Origin: Schleiferiaceae bacterium
GTDB taxonomy: Bacteria > Bacteroidota > Bacteroidia > Flavobacteriales > Schleiferiaceae
Direction: 5' to 3'
Length of the DNA: 36,197 nucleotides
NCBI GenBank assembly: GCA_030831045.1
Contig: JAURMB010000045.1
Location: forward strand, 1 to 36,197
Part shown: in pieces, positions 25,401 through 32,786 of the stretch
Layout of the letters: every line of letters begins with the position of its first letter
How positions within the stretch are numbered: position 1 is the stretch's first letter
Notes under the pieces: generated by a model
Told to the model about the DNA's origin: nothing
What the model saw: the letters and a program-made list of their open reading frames with translations, nothing else
The model's database searches: none
Program-made: the position numbers and the translations under genes

Positions 25401-26409
25401 GGCCTTCGTCGTTGATGTCGGCGTTGTACACAAAGCCAAGTCCGCGCGGGATGTCTGAACCGATGATGTCGTCGAGGTAGTTACCCAGGTCGGCGTCAAA
25501 CCACGTAGAAAAGTAGGTGTTCGTAAGGCGGAACGTCGACTTGTTGATGATCCGGTAGTTCTGGAACGTCATGTTGTTGATTTCGTCGTTCGTCGCAAAG
25601 GCAAAAGCCTGTGCGCGAATCTCGAAGCCCATGGCTCCAGCGTTGGTCTCCGTGTGCACGTTACCGCGGTCGTTGTAAACCCACCAAATGGTTTGGTCGC
25701 CGTAGAGGATGTCGGTCTCCTTCAAGCGGCAGTCGTAGGCGCGGTCCAGGTCGTAGGCCGGGTAGTCCTCGTTGTAGTCGTAGCGTCCGTCGCCATCGAG
25801 GTCAATGAACGGTGCCAAGGTGTAGGGAAGTTCGCCCTCAACGCCGTGCGCAGGCCAGTTCTTGATGATGTCGGGGATGCTGCCCTCGTATCCGGGGTAC
25901 TTTGCCGCGACGTCGCAGTCAGGATCGTTTTTGCACAGCAGCCATCCGCGGTGCATCTCAACCTGCTCGCGCGTAATGATCCAGTGGCGGTCGTACTTAT
26001 CGCAGACCTCCTTCGTTACCGAGGCCAGGCCGTCGGTTGAAAGCGGACCGGGCCAGAAGTCGTTACCGCGCGAACGGTAGGTCATGGCCGCCAGCTTGAG
26101 CTGGTTACCCTCGTCAAGTCCACCCAGCCAAAGCGAACCGGCAAACATGGAGTGGCGGTTGCTGCCCTTCGGAACTTCGTAGCGGGCTACGTTGAGGTCC
26201 CACCACATATCGCCTCCACCGAGGATGGTCGTGCGAACGTTGTTGATGTTCAAGTCGGACTGGGCGCGCGAAGGCTGGCAAAGTTCCTCCACGGTCTTGT
26301 TGGAGCGGGTGGTTTTGCCAGAAGTCGTACCCACATCTTCACGGGCCATCGCCGTGAAACCGAGTACAGAAGCTGCGAAGAAAAGGAGGTGCTTGTTCAT
26401 AACGGACAT
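22414..26409 (-). CDS. Large exported protein of unknown function (DMWWDL family)
   Basis: I do not know a function for this 1331-residue protein. It has a signal peptide (MNKHLLFFAASVLGFTAMA, whether the start is 26409 or 26400). A conserved-looking N-terminal region follows with GGGDMWWDLNVARYEVPKGS (64 on) and SLWLGGLD, a pattern I recognise from other large Bacteroidota secreted proteins. Two Asp-rich loops resemble calcium-binding repeats: DLDGDGRYDYNED near residue 200 and DGRDNDRDGCIDG near 360. The last 100 residues (VVPNPYYSISQYE, then SIYSTDGSLVRTM, then PIASGVYLIHI) look like a T9SS/FlgD-Ig type C-terminal domain, so surface export is likely. It lies 7 bases after a TonB receptor and 9 before a PorV-family gene, indicating a three-gene envelope system. 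Confidence 0.85.
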   Translation of the reverse strand: MSVMNKHLLFFAASVLGFTAMAREDVGTTSGKTTRSNKTVEELCQPSRAQSDLNINNVRTTILGGGDMWWDLNVARYEVPKGSNRHSMFAGSLWLGGLDEGNQLKLAAMTYRSRGNDFWPGPLSTDGLASVTKEVCDKYDRHWIITREQVEMHRGWLLCKNDPDCDVAAKYPGYEGSIPDIIKNWPAHGVEGELPYTLAPFIDLDGDGRYDYNEDYPAYDLDRAYDCRLKETDILYGDQTIWWVYNDRGNVHTETNAGAMGFEIRAQAFAFATNDEINNMTFQNYRIINKSTFRLTNTYFSTWFDADLGNYLDDIIGSDIPRGLGFVYNADINDEGPIGYGMNPPAIGFDFFQGPFADYFDGRDNDRDGCIDGVRDANGVCIPENPVTGVNERIIMSGFMYYNNTSSAFSGNPNNASEFYNYMQSRWKNGNPLVVETPCGPGCTGNGDGFTADGSGLATLFAYPGNTFDTTGVTEPIADQNWFESPNNQQDKRGLHNAGPFSLAPGALNFITTGAVWARNTNDPGPLYSVERVIIADDKAQSLFDNCFQILNGPDAPDMEIQELDRSVVLMLSYRDGQNNDNFDYQEIDPLIQANDNTYKFEGFQIYQLKNANVSMADRYDPSQARLIAQCDVKNGVSRLINWELNPDLELLVPQDMTISSDNDGIRTSFHVTEDAFATGTDRRLVNHREYYFSVVAYAYNEYEKFDQVLTPGGQRRPYLAGRNNVKKYVGIPHQVSAEANGTIQMAKYGDAPIITRIEGMGNGGTQLALTEESENAIVTNFRLDQTVYQAGNGPVNIKVVDPLRVKSGNYTMTFSGTNANATWTIEDEDGNVVATSAGSISFLVEQLVPELGISVDIRNQEAPGNDVDNLRNQSILGGEVVYEDATKPWLSGVADDASYGPTNWLLAGNNEVTTPPGSFYKDFPGDSKSRFSTIVGGTWGPFAYASFLGRGLSGGNTIWGMGPADSSMSAFTARMSPTELHSVDVVFTDDRSKWTRVPVFEMGDDASLNAGGTRKWRLRSDLGWDLVNGELVRSTTTTGWSWFPGYAIDLETGTRLNIAFGENSWMIGDRGNDMLFNPTSRERSQLADNVTGGYRFGGQHNLYILGPYLQSGLTRTPLDYAGSDETENPLYADFGNMSNILSRNRVTKSLMWVSIPLMEPRFNNANLYEPRTSPNGLPSVARVKIRMARPYERYVTDNSNNGNPKYLFSTANAATVTGDSLTAKNALATVRVVPNPYYSISQYETSQNDNRVKITNLPPRCTVSIYSTDGSLVRTMRKDNSDTWMYWDLTNNYQVPIASGVYLIHIDAPGIGQTIVKWFGTMRPFNPTGF

Positions 26410-26416
26410 AATGCTA

Positions 26417-29400
26417 TTACAGACCTAAACGAACGCCCAAACGAAGCAGGCGCGGCGTAGAGAAGTTGGTGGGGTTGACCATTCGCATGGTGTACAGATC
26501 AGAGAACGCTTGGGCGTTGGCCGTGAACGCAATGGCTTGCTGGCCCTGCGGCGAAGAAAGGTAGCCGTCGTCGTCGGGCGATCCTGTGTAGGGGTAAATT
26601 CCGAGTACGTTGGCGGCATTGAGCACGTTGAGCACCTGGAGGTACACTTCAAAGTTGTTCTTGCCTTTGTTGTAGTACCACACCTTGTTGGCGGTCATGT
26701 CGACGCGGAACTGCCAAGGCAAGCGCGAACCGTTGAGCAAGCCCACAACCGGAGCAGCTGACTCAATCAGCGAGTAGGCGCGCACGCGGCGAGAGTACGG
26801 GAAGCCCGAACCAGCCGTGGCCAGCATGTTCACGCCGGCGTTCTCAAACACCTTCACCTTGCCCCATACGGGTCCGTTGTAGTCCACACCCTGACCGTAG
26901 CGGAAGTCGATGTTGCCCGACAGGTTGTGGCGCTGGTCGTAATCAAGCGGAACGATGTAGCGGATGTTCGGCAAGCCGGTACGCGCTAGCGAGAGGCCCG
27001 ACTCGGCACCTGAACCCGTGCCGTCGGCAAACGACAGCGAGTACTGAGCGTTCATCTGAACGTTGCCCACGCGGCGCAGGTCGTACTGGAAGCTGAAGCC
27101 CTTTGACGTCGTGAAGTCGCGGTTGCCGTAGGTTACGTAGGTTGCCGGGTAGGCTTCGGTAACCGATACGGTCTGAATCAGGTCGCGGTATTCGCGGTAG
27201 AAGGCGTTGATCTTCAGCGCACTGCGGTCGGTTAGCTTTTGGCGGAATCCGATTTCGTACTCCGTTTGCTTTTGCGGGAGCAGTTCTGGGTTGTCCACCA
27301 CCGAAGCATTACCAAACACCAAGTTTTGGTAATCAAACGGATTAAAGCGCGATTGGGCCGCCGTCGGACGCTGAACCAAAAGGTCGTAGTGGGCGAAGAA
27401 CTCGGCCACTTCAGAAATCGGGAACTGGAACGAGATACGCGGGCTAACCGTCACTTGCGGACGGTAGTCGCGGAACGATTTTTCGCTCAGCACCGGAGCG
27501 TTGGGGTTGCTCGGATCTGAGAAGGCCTCCTCAAAAATCCAGGGTTTAGCTTGACCGCCCGATGCGTTGGCAATTACCGTGGGGTTTGGCTGCGGTGAGC
27601 CGTCGGCGTTGAACCAGTCAAATCCGTTGCGGTAACCAATAATGCGCTTCGGGTTCTTGATGTCGTCGACGTACACCATGTAGTCGTCGCCCATCGAAAC
27701 GGGGATGTCGCTTCCCTCGAGTCCGCCGCGCGCCTTGACGTCGGCCACGGTGTGGGCGGGGAAGAGCGAGAACGGATCACGGAGCACGGGCTGGTTGGCG
27801 TCGTAGCGGTCTACGCGCACGCCGACGTTGAAGAAGAGGTCTTCAAACGTGAACTGGTCCTGAATGTATCCTGCCATGTATATGGGCTGGAAGGCGCGCA
27901 CGGGGTAGGTGCGGTTGCCGCGGGCGTCGGTGGCCTTGAAGAAGTCGGCCAACGTCGGGTTCCCCGGCTGCAGCTGGCCGGTGTAGTCGTAGCCGAAGTA
28001 GCTTACGTAGGATGTTCCGCCGGGGTTAACCAACTCCTGGGCCGAGAAGAGCGAAAGTCCGCCGTAGTTCTGGAAGTCGTCGGGCGAAATGTTGTCGATG
28101 TCGAGCAGGCGCTGGTCCTTGCCGTCGGGATCCCAACCGAGCTTGCGGCGCAGGTTGCGGTCGAACGCGCGCGGCTTGGTCAAGTCAATCGCGCGGTTGT
28201 AGAAAATGGTGTCTTGGAACACCCCGTCGCGGTACACCAGGATGGGGTTTTCTAAATCAAGTTCGCGCATGTGGTCGTTTTGCAGGTTGCGCATGAGCGT
28301 CCACAGCGCTGAAGAGGCAACGCCGAAGCTGCGGTCGAAGCGCTGCTCGTATTCTAAACCGGCAATGAGCGAGTGGCCTTTGATGTCGAAGTTGGTCGAC
28401 GCCGTGATGCGGTACTGCTCGTTTTGGCTGTAGTTGTAGCCCGACTGCACGGCGCCGACGTTCCCGAAGAGGCCGTAGGCGTCGTAGGGCGCTTGTCCGT
28501 TGAGGAGTCCGCCGCCTTGCTGGATGTTCACGAGGTTGGCCACGTTGTTGGCAATCAATCCGCTGTTTACCAAGTTGTAGTACGACTGCGTGTAGTTTGC
28601 CAAATTGGGGTTGTAGGCCGAGGGCGTGAAGGCAATACCCGTATCGAGGTCGAGCAGCTTGCGCCATGCGGTGATGCCGGTCTTGGCGTCTTGTCCGTAC
28701 CCGTACAGGCCGATGCGGCCCGTTTGGAAGTTGCCCACGTGGCCGTAGCGGAAGATGTTGTCCCCGTGGTTTGGATCAAAGTTCTTGAAGTTGTTGATCG
28801 TGTAGTCGGCCTGAATCGTGTAGAACGCGTTCTTAATCAGGCCTTTGTCGTCTCCGCTGCCGAACTGCTGGGTAAAGCGGACGTAGCCCGAAAGGTCCCG
28901 CTGCGTCGAAGCGCCGTTGTTCTCGTAGTTCAGGAGCGAGTGGAAGAAGCTTCCGTTGCGGCCGTCGGAGTAGAACGCGCGTCCGCCCAAAACGAGGTTG
29001 GTCTTCTTGCTGGTCTTGATGTTGATGTTTCCGGTGGCGCGGAATACCGTGCTGGCCACATTAAGGCGGGTGGGAATGATGTCGAAGGCGTCTTTCGTCA
29101 AAAGTTCCGCGCGGCGAATGGTACCGAGGCCCGTAGCCGTGGGCATCAGCGGATTGGCCTTTAGGTCCGCCAAAATTTCGTCTTTGATTTTGTAAACCGG
29201 CGTAGCGTAGGGACGTCCGACTCCGGTGTAGCTGAACTCCGTGGCCAACAGGAAGCCCACCAACGGCTGGGTTTTGTCTTTGTTGAACACCAAAGGTCCG
29301 CCGAGCGTCAAACCGCCCAAGTGGTAGTTGTTGCGGTCGAAGAGCGCTGAGGTCACGTATTCCACGGTGCCGAAGTAGCGTGGGCTCGGACCCTTAGTCG

Positions 29401-30067
29401 TCGTCGAAATAACACCGCCCGTAACGTCACCGTACTGCGCAGGTACCCCGCCCGTAATTACTTCGGTGGTTTGGATGGCTTCGCGGGGAAGGTTGATGTC
29501 GCCGCGCATTTTTACGCCGTCGACAAAGACCACGTTACCGTCGCTACGGCCACCGCGGAAGAAGGTTCCACCGCTGCGCTCGTCCTGAACGACGCTCGCG
29601 GTTTGGGAAAGGACGGCATTCACACCACGGCCTGCGAGGTTGCGAATTTGGTCGGCGCTGAAGCTCGCGGCGGTTTTGCCTTTTTCGATGAGGGGGGCCT
29701 CGTACTTGGCGACTACGTCAACGGCTCCGAGCTCCACGCTTGAAGTCGACAGAGCGAACTTCAATTCCGTGGGGCGACCCGGGTTAATCTCCACTCCGGT
29801 GTAGGTCATCGAGGTGTAGCCAAACATTTCGCAGACGACAGTGTACGTGCCTGGCTGTACCGGGTTGATGTTGTAGTTTCCGTCGAAGTCGGAGGAGCCC
29901 GAGGCTACCTTGAACTGACCCGATTTAACGGTAATGATGGCCTGGACCAGCTCTTCGCCGGTCTTTTTGTCTTTGACCGTTCCGCGGAGTGAACCGGGAC
30001 GAGTCTGGCCCCACGCGAGGGTGGAGGCTCCGAAAATCAGCACTAACAGGGCGTAACGTAGACGCAT
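26417..30067 (-). CDS. Large TonB-dependent receptor with carboxypeptidase-regulatory-like domain
   Basis: The 1216-residue outer-membrane receptor begins with a signal peptide (MRLRYALLVLIFGASTLAWG), then a carboxypeptidase-D regulatory-like domain (SLRGTVKDKKTGEELVQAI, about 27-105). A plug domain has GRGVNAVLSQTASVV, FFRGGRSDGNVVFVDG and TGGVPAQYGDVTGGVIS. A very long barrel follows, ending LLRLGVRLGL. At over 1200 residues it is SusC-sized, but no SusD-like gene follows; instead the next gene encodes the 1331-aa unknown exported protein and then a PorV-family protein. The ATG at 30067 is chosen over the upstream TTG at 30073. The barrel C-terminus lacks the usual terminal Phe. Ligand unknown; transport of protein or large ligand is one possibility. 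Confidence 0.92.
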   Translation of the reverse strand: MRLRYALLVLIFGASTLAWGQTRPGSLRGTVKDKKTGEELVQAIITVKSGQFKVASGSSDFDGNYNINPVQPGTYTVVCEMFGYTSMTYTGVEINPGRPTELKFALSTSSVELGAVDVVAKYEAPLIEKGKTAASFSADQIRNLAGRGVNAVLSQTASVVQDERSGGTFFRGGRSDGNVVFVDGVKMRGDINLPREAIQTTEVITGGVPAQYGDVTGGVISTTTKGPSPRYFGTVEYVTSALFDRNNYHLGGLTLGGPLVFNKDKTQPLVGFLLATEFSYTGVGRPYATPVYKIKDEILADLKANPLMPTATGLGTIRRAELLTKDAFDIIPTRLNVASTVFRATGNINIKTSKKTNLVLGGRAFYSDGRNGSFFHSLLNYENNGASTQRDLSGYVRFTQQFGSGDDKGLIKNAFYTIQADYTINNFKNFDPNHGDNIFRYGHVGNFQTGRIGLYGYGQDAKTGITAWRKLLDLDTGIAFTPSAYNPNLANYTQSYYNLVNSGLIANNVANLVNIQQGGGLLNGQAPYDAYGLFGNVGAVQSGYNYSQNEQYRITASTNFDIKGHSLIAGLEYEQRFDRSFGVASSALWTLMRNLQNDHMRELDLENPILVYRDGVFQDTIFYNRAIDLTKPRAFDRNLRRKLGWDPDGKDQRLLDIDNISPDDFQNYGGLSLFSAQELVNPGGTSYVSYFGYDYTGQLQPGNPTLADFFKATDARGNRTYPVRAFQPIYMAGYIQDQFTFEDLFFNVGVRVDRYDANQPVLRDPFSLFPAHTVADVKARGGLEGSDIPVSMGDDYMVYVDDIKNPKRIIGYRNGFDWFNADGSPQPNPTVIANASGGQAKPWIFEEAFSDPSNPNAPVLSEKSFRDYRPQVTVSPRISFQFPISEVAEFFAHYDLLVQRPTAAQSRFNPFDYQNLVFGNASVVDNPELLPQKQTEYEIGFRQKLTDRSALKINAFYREYRDLIQTVSVTEAYPATYVTYGNRDFTTSKGFSFQYDLRRVGNVQMNAQYSLSFADGTGSGAESGLSLARTGLPNIRYIVPLDYDQRHNLSGNIDFRYGQGVDYNGPVWGKVKVFENAGVNMLATAGSGFPYSRRVRAYSLIESAAPVVGLLNGSRLPWQFRVDMTANKVWYYNKGKNNFEVYLQVLNVLNAANVLGIYPYTGSPDDDGYLSSPQGQQAIAFTANAQAFSDLYTMRMVNPTNFSTPRLLRLGVRLGL

Positions 30068-30148
30068 AAGCAAAGCGTATTAGGTGGATCCGATTGGAAT
30101 CAGTGGGCTAAAATAACGCAGAATTAATGTGGATAAGCAGGTTAGGCT

Positions 30149-30156
30149 TAGGTTTG
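30149..30156 (+). promoter_or_regulatory. -7 element of the Rieske-like lipoprotein gene
   Basis: TAGGTTTG matches TAnnTTTG perfectly and ends eight bases before the ATG at 30165. The predicted start site leaves a leader of only about four bases. It supports 30165, rather than the upstream in-frame ATG at 30129, as the start codon. Confidence 0.55.
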
Positions 30157-30164
30157 TTTACGAA

Positions 30165-30599
30165 ATGAAGAAGATTTTTTCACCTTGGCTAGCTGCGGCG
30201 CTTCTGATCGGCTGCAACGGATCGGACAACCGCCATCCGGTTCCCTACGTGCTGCTGAGCGAAACGATCTTTTTGAACAGCCCCTCGGCCTTTGACCTTC
30301 AGTTTGTTGGCGGCATTTATTCGCGCAGCGATTGGGGCCACGGGGGCGTCGCGGTGTACCGCCGAACCAACTTTGGCGACGCCAACGATTTTGGCGCCTA
30401 CGACCTGAGATGCCCCAACCACGTTTCGCAGTCCTGCGGGGCAGCGCAAATCGTCGAGGGTCTGTATGCGGAATGCGCCTGCGACGGCCAACGGTTTCTG
30501 CTGTTTGACGGCAGCGCAACCAGCGGCACCACCACTTGGGGACTACTACCCTACCGCGTTCAGTACGACGGGGCTTCGCTCCAAATCAGCAACCTTTAA
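30165..30599 (+). CDS. Rieske-like lipoprotein with degenerate cluster motif
   Basis: The 144-residue protein starts with a lipoprotein signal (MKKIFSPWLAAALLIGC, lipid Cys17). The second half has the layout of a Rieske domain: YDLRCPNH (Cys83, His86), then Cys91, then ECACDGQRFLLFDG (Cys104, Cys106), a TWGLLPYRVQYDG stretch and a terminal LQISN. A true [2Fe-2S] Rieske centre uses Cys-x-His and Cys-x-x-His; here the second pair reads Cys-A-Cys-Asp-Gly, so the second His appears to be Asp107, and the first pair is Cys-P-N-His. The cluster is therefore probably lost or altered, and the extra cysteines may form a disulfide. I infer a Rieske-derived periplasmic or outer-membrane lipoprotein of unknown role. 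Its stop overlaps the convergent desaturase stop. Confidence 0.7.
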   Translation: MKKIFSPWLAAALLIGCNGSDNRHPVPYVLLSETIFLNSPSAFDLQFVGGIYSRSDWGHGGVAVYRRTNFGDANDFGAYDLRCPNHVSQSCGAAQIVEGLYAECACDGQRFLLFDGSATSGTTTWGLLPYRVQYDGASLQISNL

Positions 30600-31684
30600 G
30601 CGACGCTTAAGCGCTTCAAATGGCGCACGTGGGCACCCAAGGCGTCTGCAAACGTGCGGAACTCTTGGTACTGCACATTGAACTCCGCGCAGGTTTCTTT
30701 AACGATGCGCGAGATTGCCGGGTAGTGTACGTGGCTAATTCGCGGAAAAAGATGGTGCTCCACCTGAAAGTTTAACCCCCCCAAAAGCCACGTCAGCAAT
30801 CGGCTGCGGGTAGCGAAATTCGCGGTAGTCTGAAGCTGGTGGACGGCCCATTCCGACTCAATGTGGGTGGGTTCCGTTACGTCTGATTGGGCGAAGGTTG
30901 CGCCCTCGACCACGTGGGCCAATTGGAATACTACGCTCAACGAAAGCCCAGTTATGGAGGCCATCAGCAAAAAGCCAAAGAACCACGGCCAAAATCCGAT
31001 GAGGTAAATGGGAAGGATGGCAACCATCGTGGTATGGATGGACTTCCACATCCAAAATCCTACGTGTTCGGCGAAGGTGAACTTGCGAATGGGTACGTCG
31101 CCCACTTTACCCGTGAAGTACTTTTTGAAATCGGTGAATGCCAGCCAGTAGATGTAGAGGAGGCTGTAAAGCACGGGCCAGTAGTAGTGCTGCATGCGGT
31201 GAATGCCCTTGTGCGGCTGGGAATCGGCCATGCGAATCATTCCGCCCGAGTCAATGTCGTCATCGACCCCGTCGATGTTGGTAAACGTGTGGTGAATCGC
31301 GTTGTGCTTGTTTTTCCAGAGCGCCACGCTAGCCCCGAGCATGCTCAAGGTGTGGCCGGCGAGGGAGTTTAGCCATTCGTACTTCGAGTAGCTTCCGTGG
31401 GCCCCGTCGTGCATGACGTTAAAACCAATGGCCGAGGTAAGCAGGCCGAGAATCACCCAAAACGGCAGGGCCGACCAAAAGTTGGCACCGAAGTAGAGCA
31501 CTGCGACGTAGGTGGCAAAAAATGCAGCGAGCAGCACGCCCGTCTTCGTGTAGAGGCGCACGTCACCCTTCGAAGACTTGTTGTGCTCCTTGAAGTACTG
31601 GTTGACGCGCTGGGTCAGGATTTGAAAAAACGGCTGGCCAGCCGTGTGCGTGGCAAAGCGTGGCGCTTTAAAGGTTGTGGACAT
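30596..31684 (-). CDS. Fatty acid desaturase, front-end acyl type
   Basis: The 362-residue integral membrane di-iron enzyme introduces a double bond into an acyl chain. The three histidine boxes are HDGAH (92-96), HNAIHH (127-132) and QVEHH (307-311). A Gln instead of His at the start of the third box is the mark of front-end (delta-5/delta-6-like, linoleoyl-CoA) desaturases. Four hydrophobic spans surround them. There is no fused cytochrome b5 domain, so an external electron donor is needed. The length is standard. Regiospecificity cannot be set from sequence. Only the last four bases overlap the convergent lipoprotein gene, so transcription is separate. Confidence 0.93.
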   Translation of the reverse strand: MSTTFKAPRFATHTAGQPFFQILTQRVNQYFKEHNKSSKGDVRLYTKTGVLLAAFFATYVAVLYFGANFWSALPFWVILGLLTSAIGFNVMHDGAHGSYSKYEWLNSLAGHTLSMLGASVALWKNKHNAIHHTFTNIDGVDDDIDSGGMIRMADSQPHKGIHRMQHYYWPVLYSLLYIYWLAFTDFKKYFTGKVGDVPIRKFTFAEHVGFWMWKSIHTTMVAILPIYLIGFWPWFFGFLLMASITGLSLSVVFQLAHVVEGATFAQSDVTEPTHIESEWAVHQLQTTANFATRSRLLTWLLGGLNFQVEHHLFPRISHVHYPAISRIVKETCAEFNVQYQEFRTFADALGAHVRHLKRLSVA

Positions 31685-31753
31685 AGGTGCAAGTTAGGGC
31701 CACTTTCGTGCCAAGCCGTTTAGGCCCCTCTCGGGTTGTCCACCGTCCTAGGT

Positions 31754-32710
31754 TTAAAAAAGAGCCGTCGCGATTTGTTCCGTCTCGTCTGCCTTGCTCA
31801 TCGTGTAGTAGTGGAGCACCGGAGCTCCCTTGGCCATCAGCTCTTTAGACTGGGCAATGCACCACTCAACGCCAACCTGCTTAACCGCTTCAGGCGTATT
31901 AGCTGCGTCAACCGCTTCGATTAAGTCGTCGGGCAAATTGAGGTGAAAATTGCGCGGAATGCTCTGAAGCTGGCTCTTAGCCGTCAAGGGTTTAAGCCCC
32001 GGAATAATGGGCACGGTAATGCCCGCCGCCCGGCAGTCGTCGACAAACGTGAAAAAGTGGTCGTTGTTGAAAAACATTTGCGTGACGATGTAGTCGCCGC
32101 CCGCGTCTACCTTGGCCTTGAGGTGCTTGAGGTCGGCCTTGAGGCTGGGGGCTTCGAAGTGCTTCTCGGGATAGCCCGCCACCCCGATGCAGAAGTTACT
32201 CGGGTTGGAGTTTTGCACCTCGTCGTAGAGGTACTTGCCTTGGTTGAGGTTCTTGACCTGGCGAAGAAGGTCAATGGCGTACGCGTGTCCGTTAGGTTCG
32301 GGCACAAAACTGCCTTCGCTGCGCAGGGCATCGCCGCGGAGCAGGAGCACGTTGTCGATTCCGAGGTAGTGTAAATCAATCAGGGCGTACTCGGTTTCTT
32401 CGCGCGAAAATCCGCCACAAATAATGTGCGGAACCGTGTCAATTCGGAACTTGTTTTGGATGGCCGCACAAATGCCCACGGTTCCTGGACGCTTGCGCGT
32501 GTGCACCTTTTGAAGCAATCCGGACTCGTGCTTTTTAAAGACAAATTCTTCGCGGTGGCTGGTCACGTCGATGAACTTCGGGTCGAACTGCATGAGGCGC
32601 TCGATGGTGCCAAAAAGCGAATCAATGGTATTGCCTTTGAGCGGAGGCAGCACTTCAAAACTGAACAGGGTCTTTCCCTGGGCGGCGGCGATGTGGTCGG
32701 TAACTTTCAT
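31754..32710 (-). CDS. metF: 5,10-methylenetetrahydrofolate reductase
   Basis: MetF reduces methylene-THF to methyl-THF, the methyl donor used by MetH. The 318-residue flavoprotein has the TIM-barrel family start FSFEVLPPLKG with the catalytic Glu19, then FIDVTSHREE, the FAD-contacting LLLRGDALRS segment, and VTQMFFNNDHFF. Length is slightly above the 296 residues of the E. coli enzyme. It is the last gene of the metH-metF cluster on this strand, separated from metH by a gap filled almost entirely by heptanucleotide repeats, which must contain or replace the usual translation-initiation region. Confidence 0.96.
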   Translation of the reverse strand: MKVTDHIAAAQGKTLFSFEVLPPLKGNTIDSLFGTIERLMQFDPKFIDVTSHREEFVFKKHESGLLQKVHTRKRPGTVGICAAIQNKFRIDTVPHIICGGFSREETEYALIDLHYLGIDNVLLLRGDALRSEGSFVPEPNGHAYAIDLLRQVKNLNQGKYLYDEVQNSNPSNFCIGVAGYPEKHFEAPSLKADLKHLKAKVDAGGDYIVTQMFFNNDHFFTFVDDCRAAGITVPIIPGLKPLTAKSQLQSIPRNFHLNLPDDLIEAVDAANTPEAVKQVGVEWCIAQSKELMAKGAPVLHYYTMSKADETEQIATALF

Positions 32711-32716
32711 AAACTG

Positions 32717-32786
32717 GTTGCTAGTAACTAGTTGCTGGTTTTTGGTTGCTGGTTGCGAGTTGCTGGTTGCTAGCTGCTAGTTAGTG
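32717..32786. repeat. Heptanucleotide tandem repeat between metH and metF
   Basis: Ten consecutive 7-base units run without gaps from 32717. Five are exact GTTGCTG or GTTGCTA; the others (GTAACTA, GTTTTTG, GTTGCGA, GCTGCTA, GTTAGTG) differ by one to three bases. The plus-strand consensus is GTTGCTR. The metH stop codon (minus strand, 32777-32779) and its last two sense codons lie within the last two units. The array resembles the short tandem heptamer repeats known from cyanobacteria, though origin is unknown. Confidence 0.85.

Noticed and set aside
28373..29164. 263-codon plus-strand open frame
   Set aside because: It is antisense inside the large TonB receptor; composition is typical of a reverse-strand shadow.
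30068..30128. Promoter for the large TonB receptor
   Set aside because: TACGCTTTG on the minus strand has three rather than two bases between TA and TTTG and no -33 element, so it is not called.
32717..32786. CRISPR-like repetition
   Set aside because: The units are seven bases long with no spacers and there are no cas genes; it is a simple tandem heptamer array.
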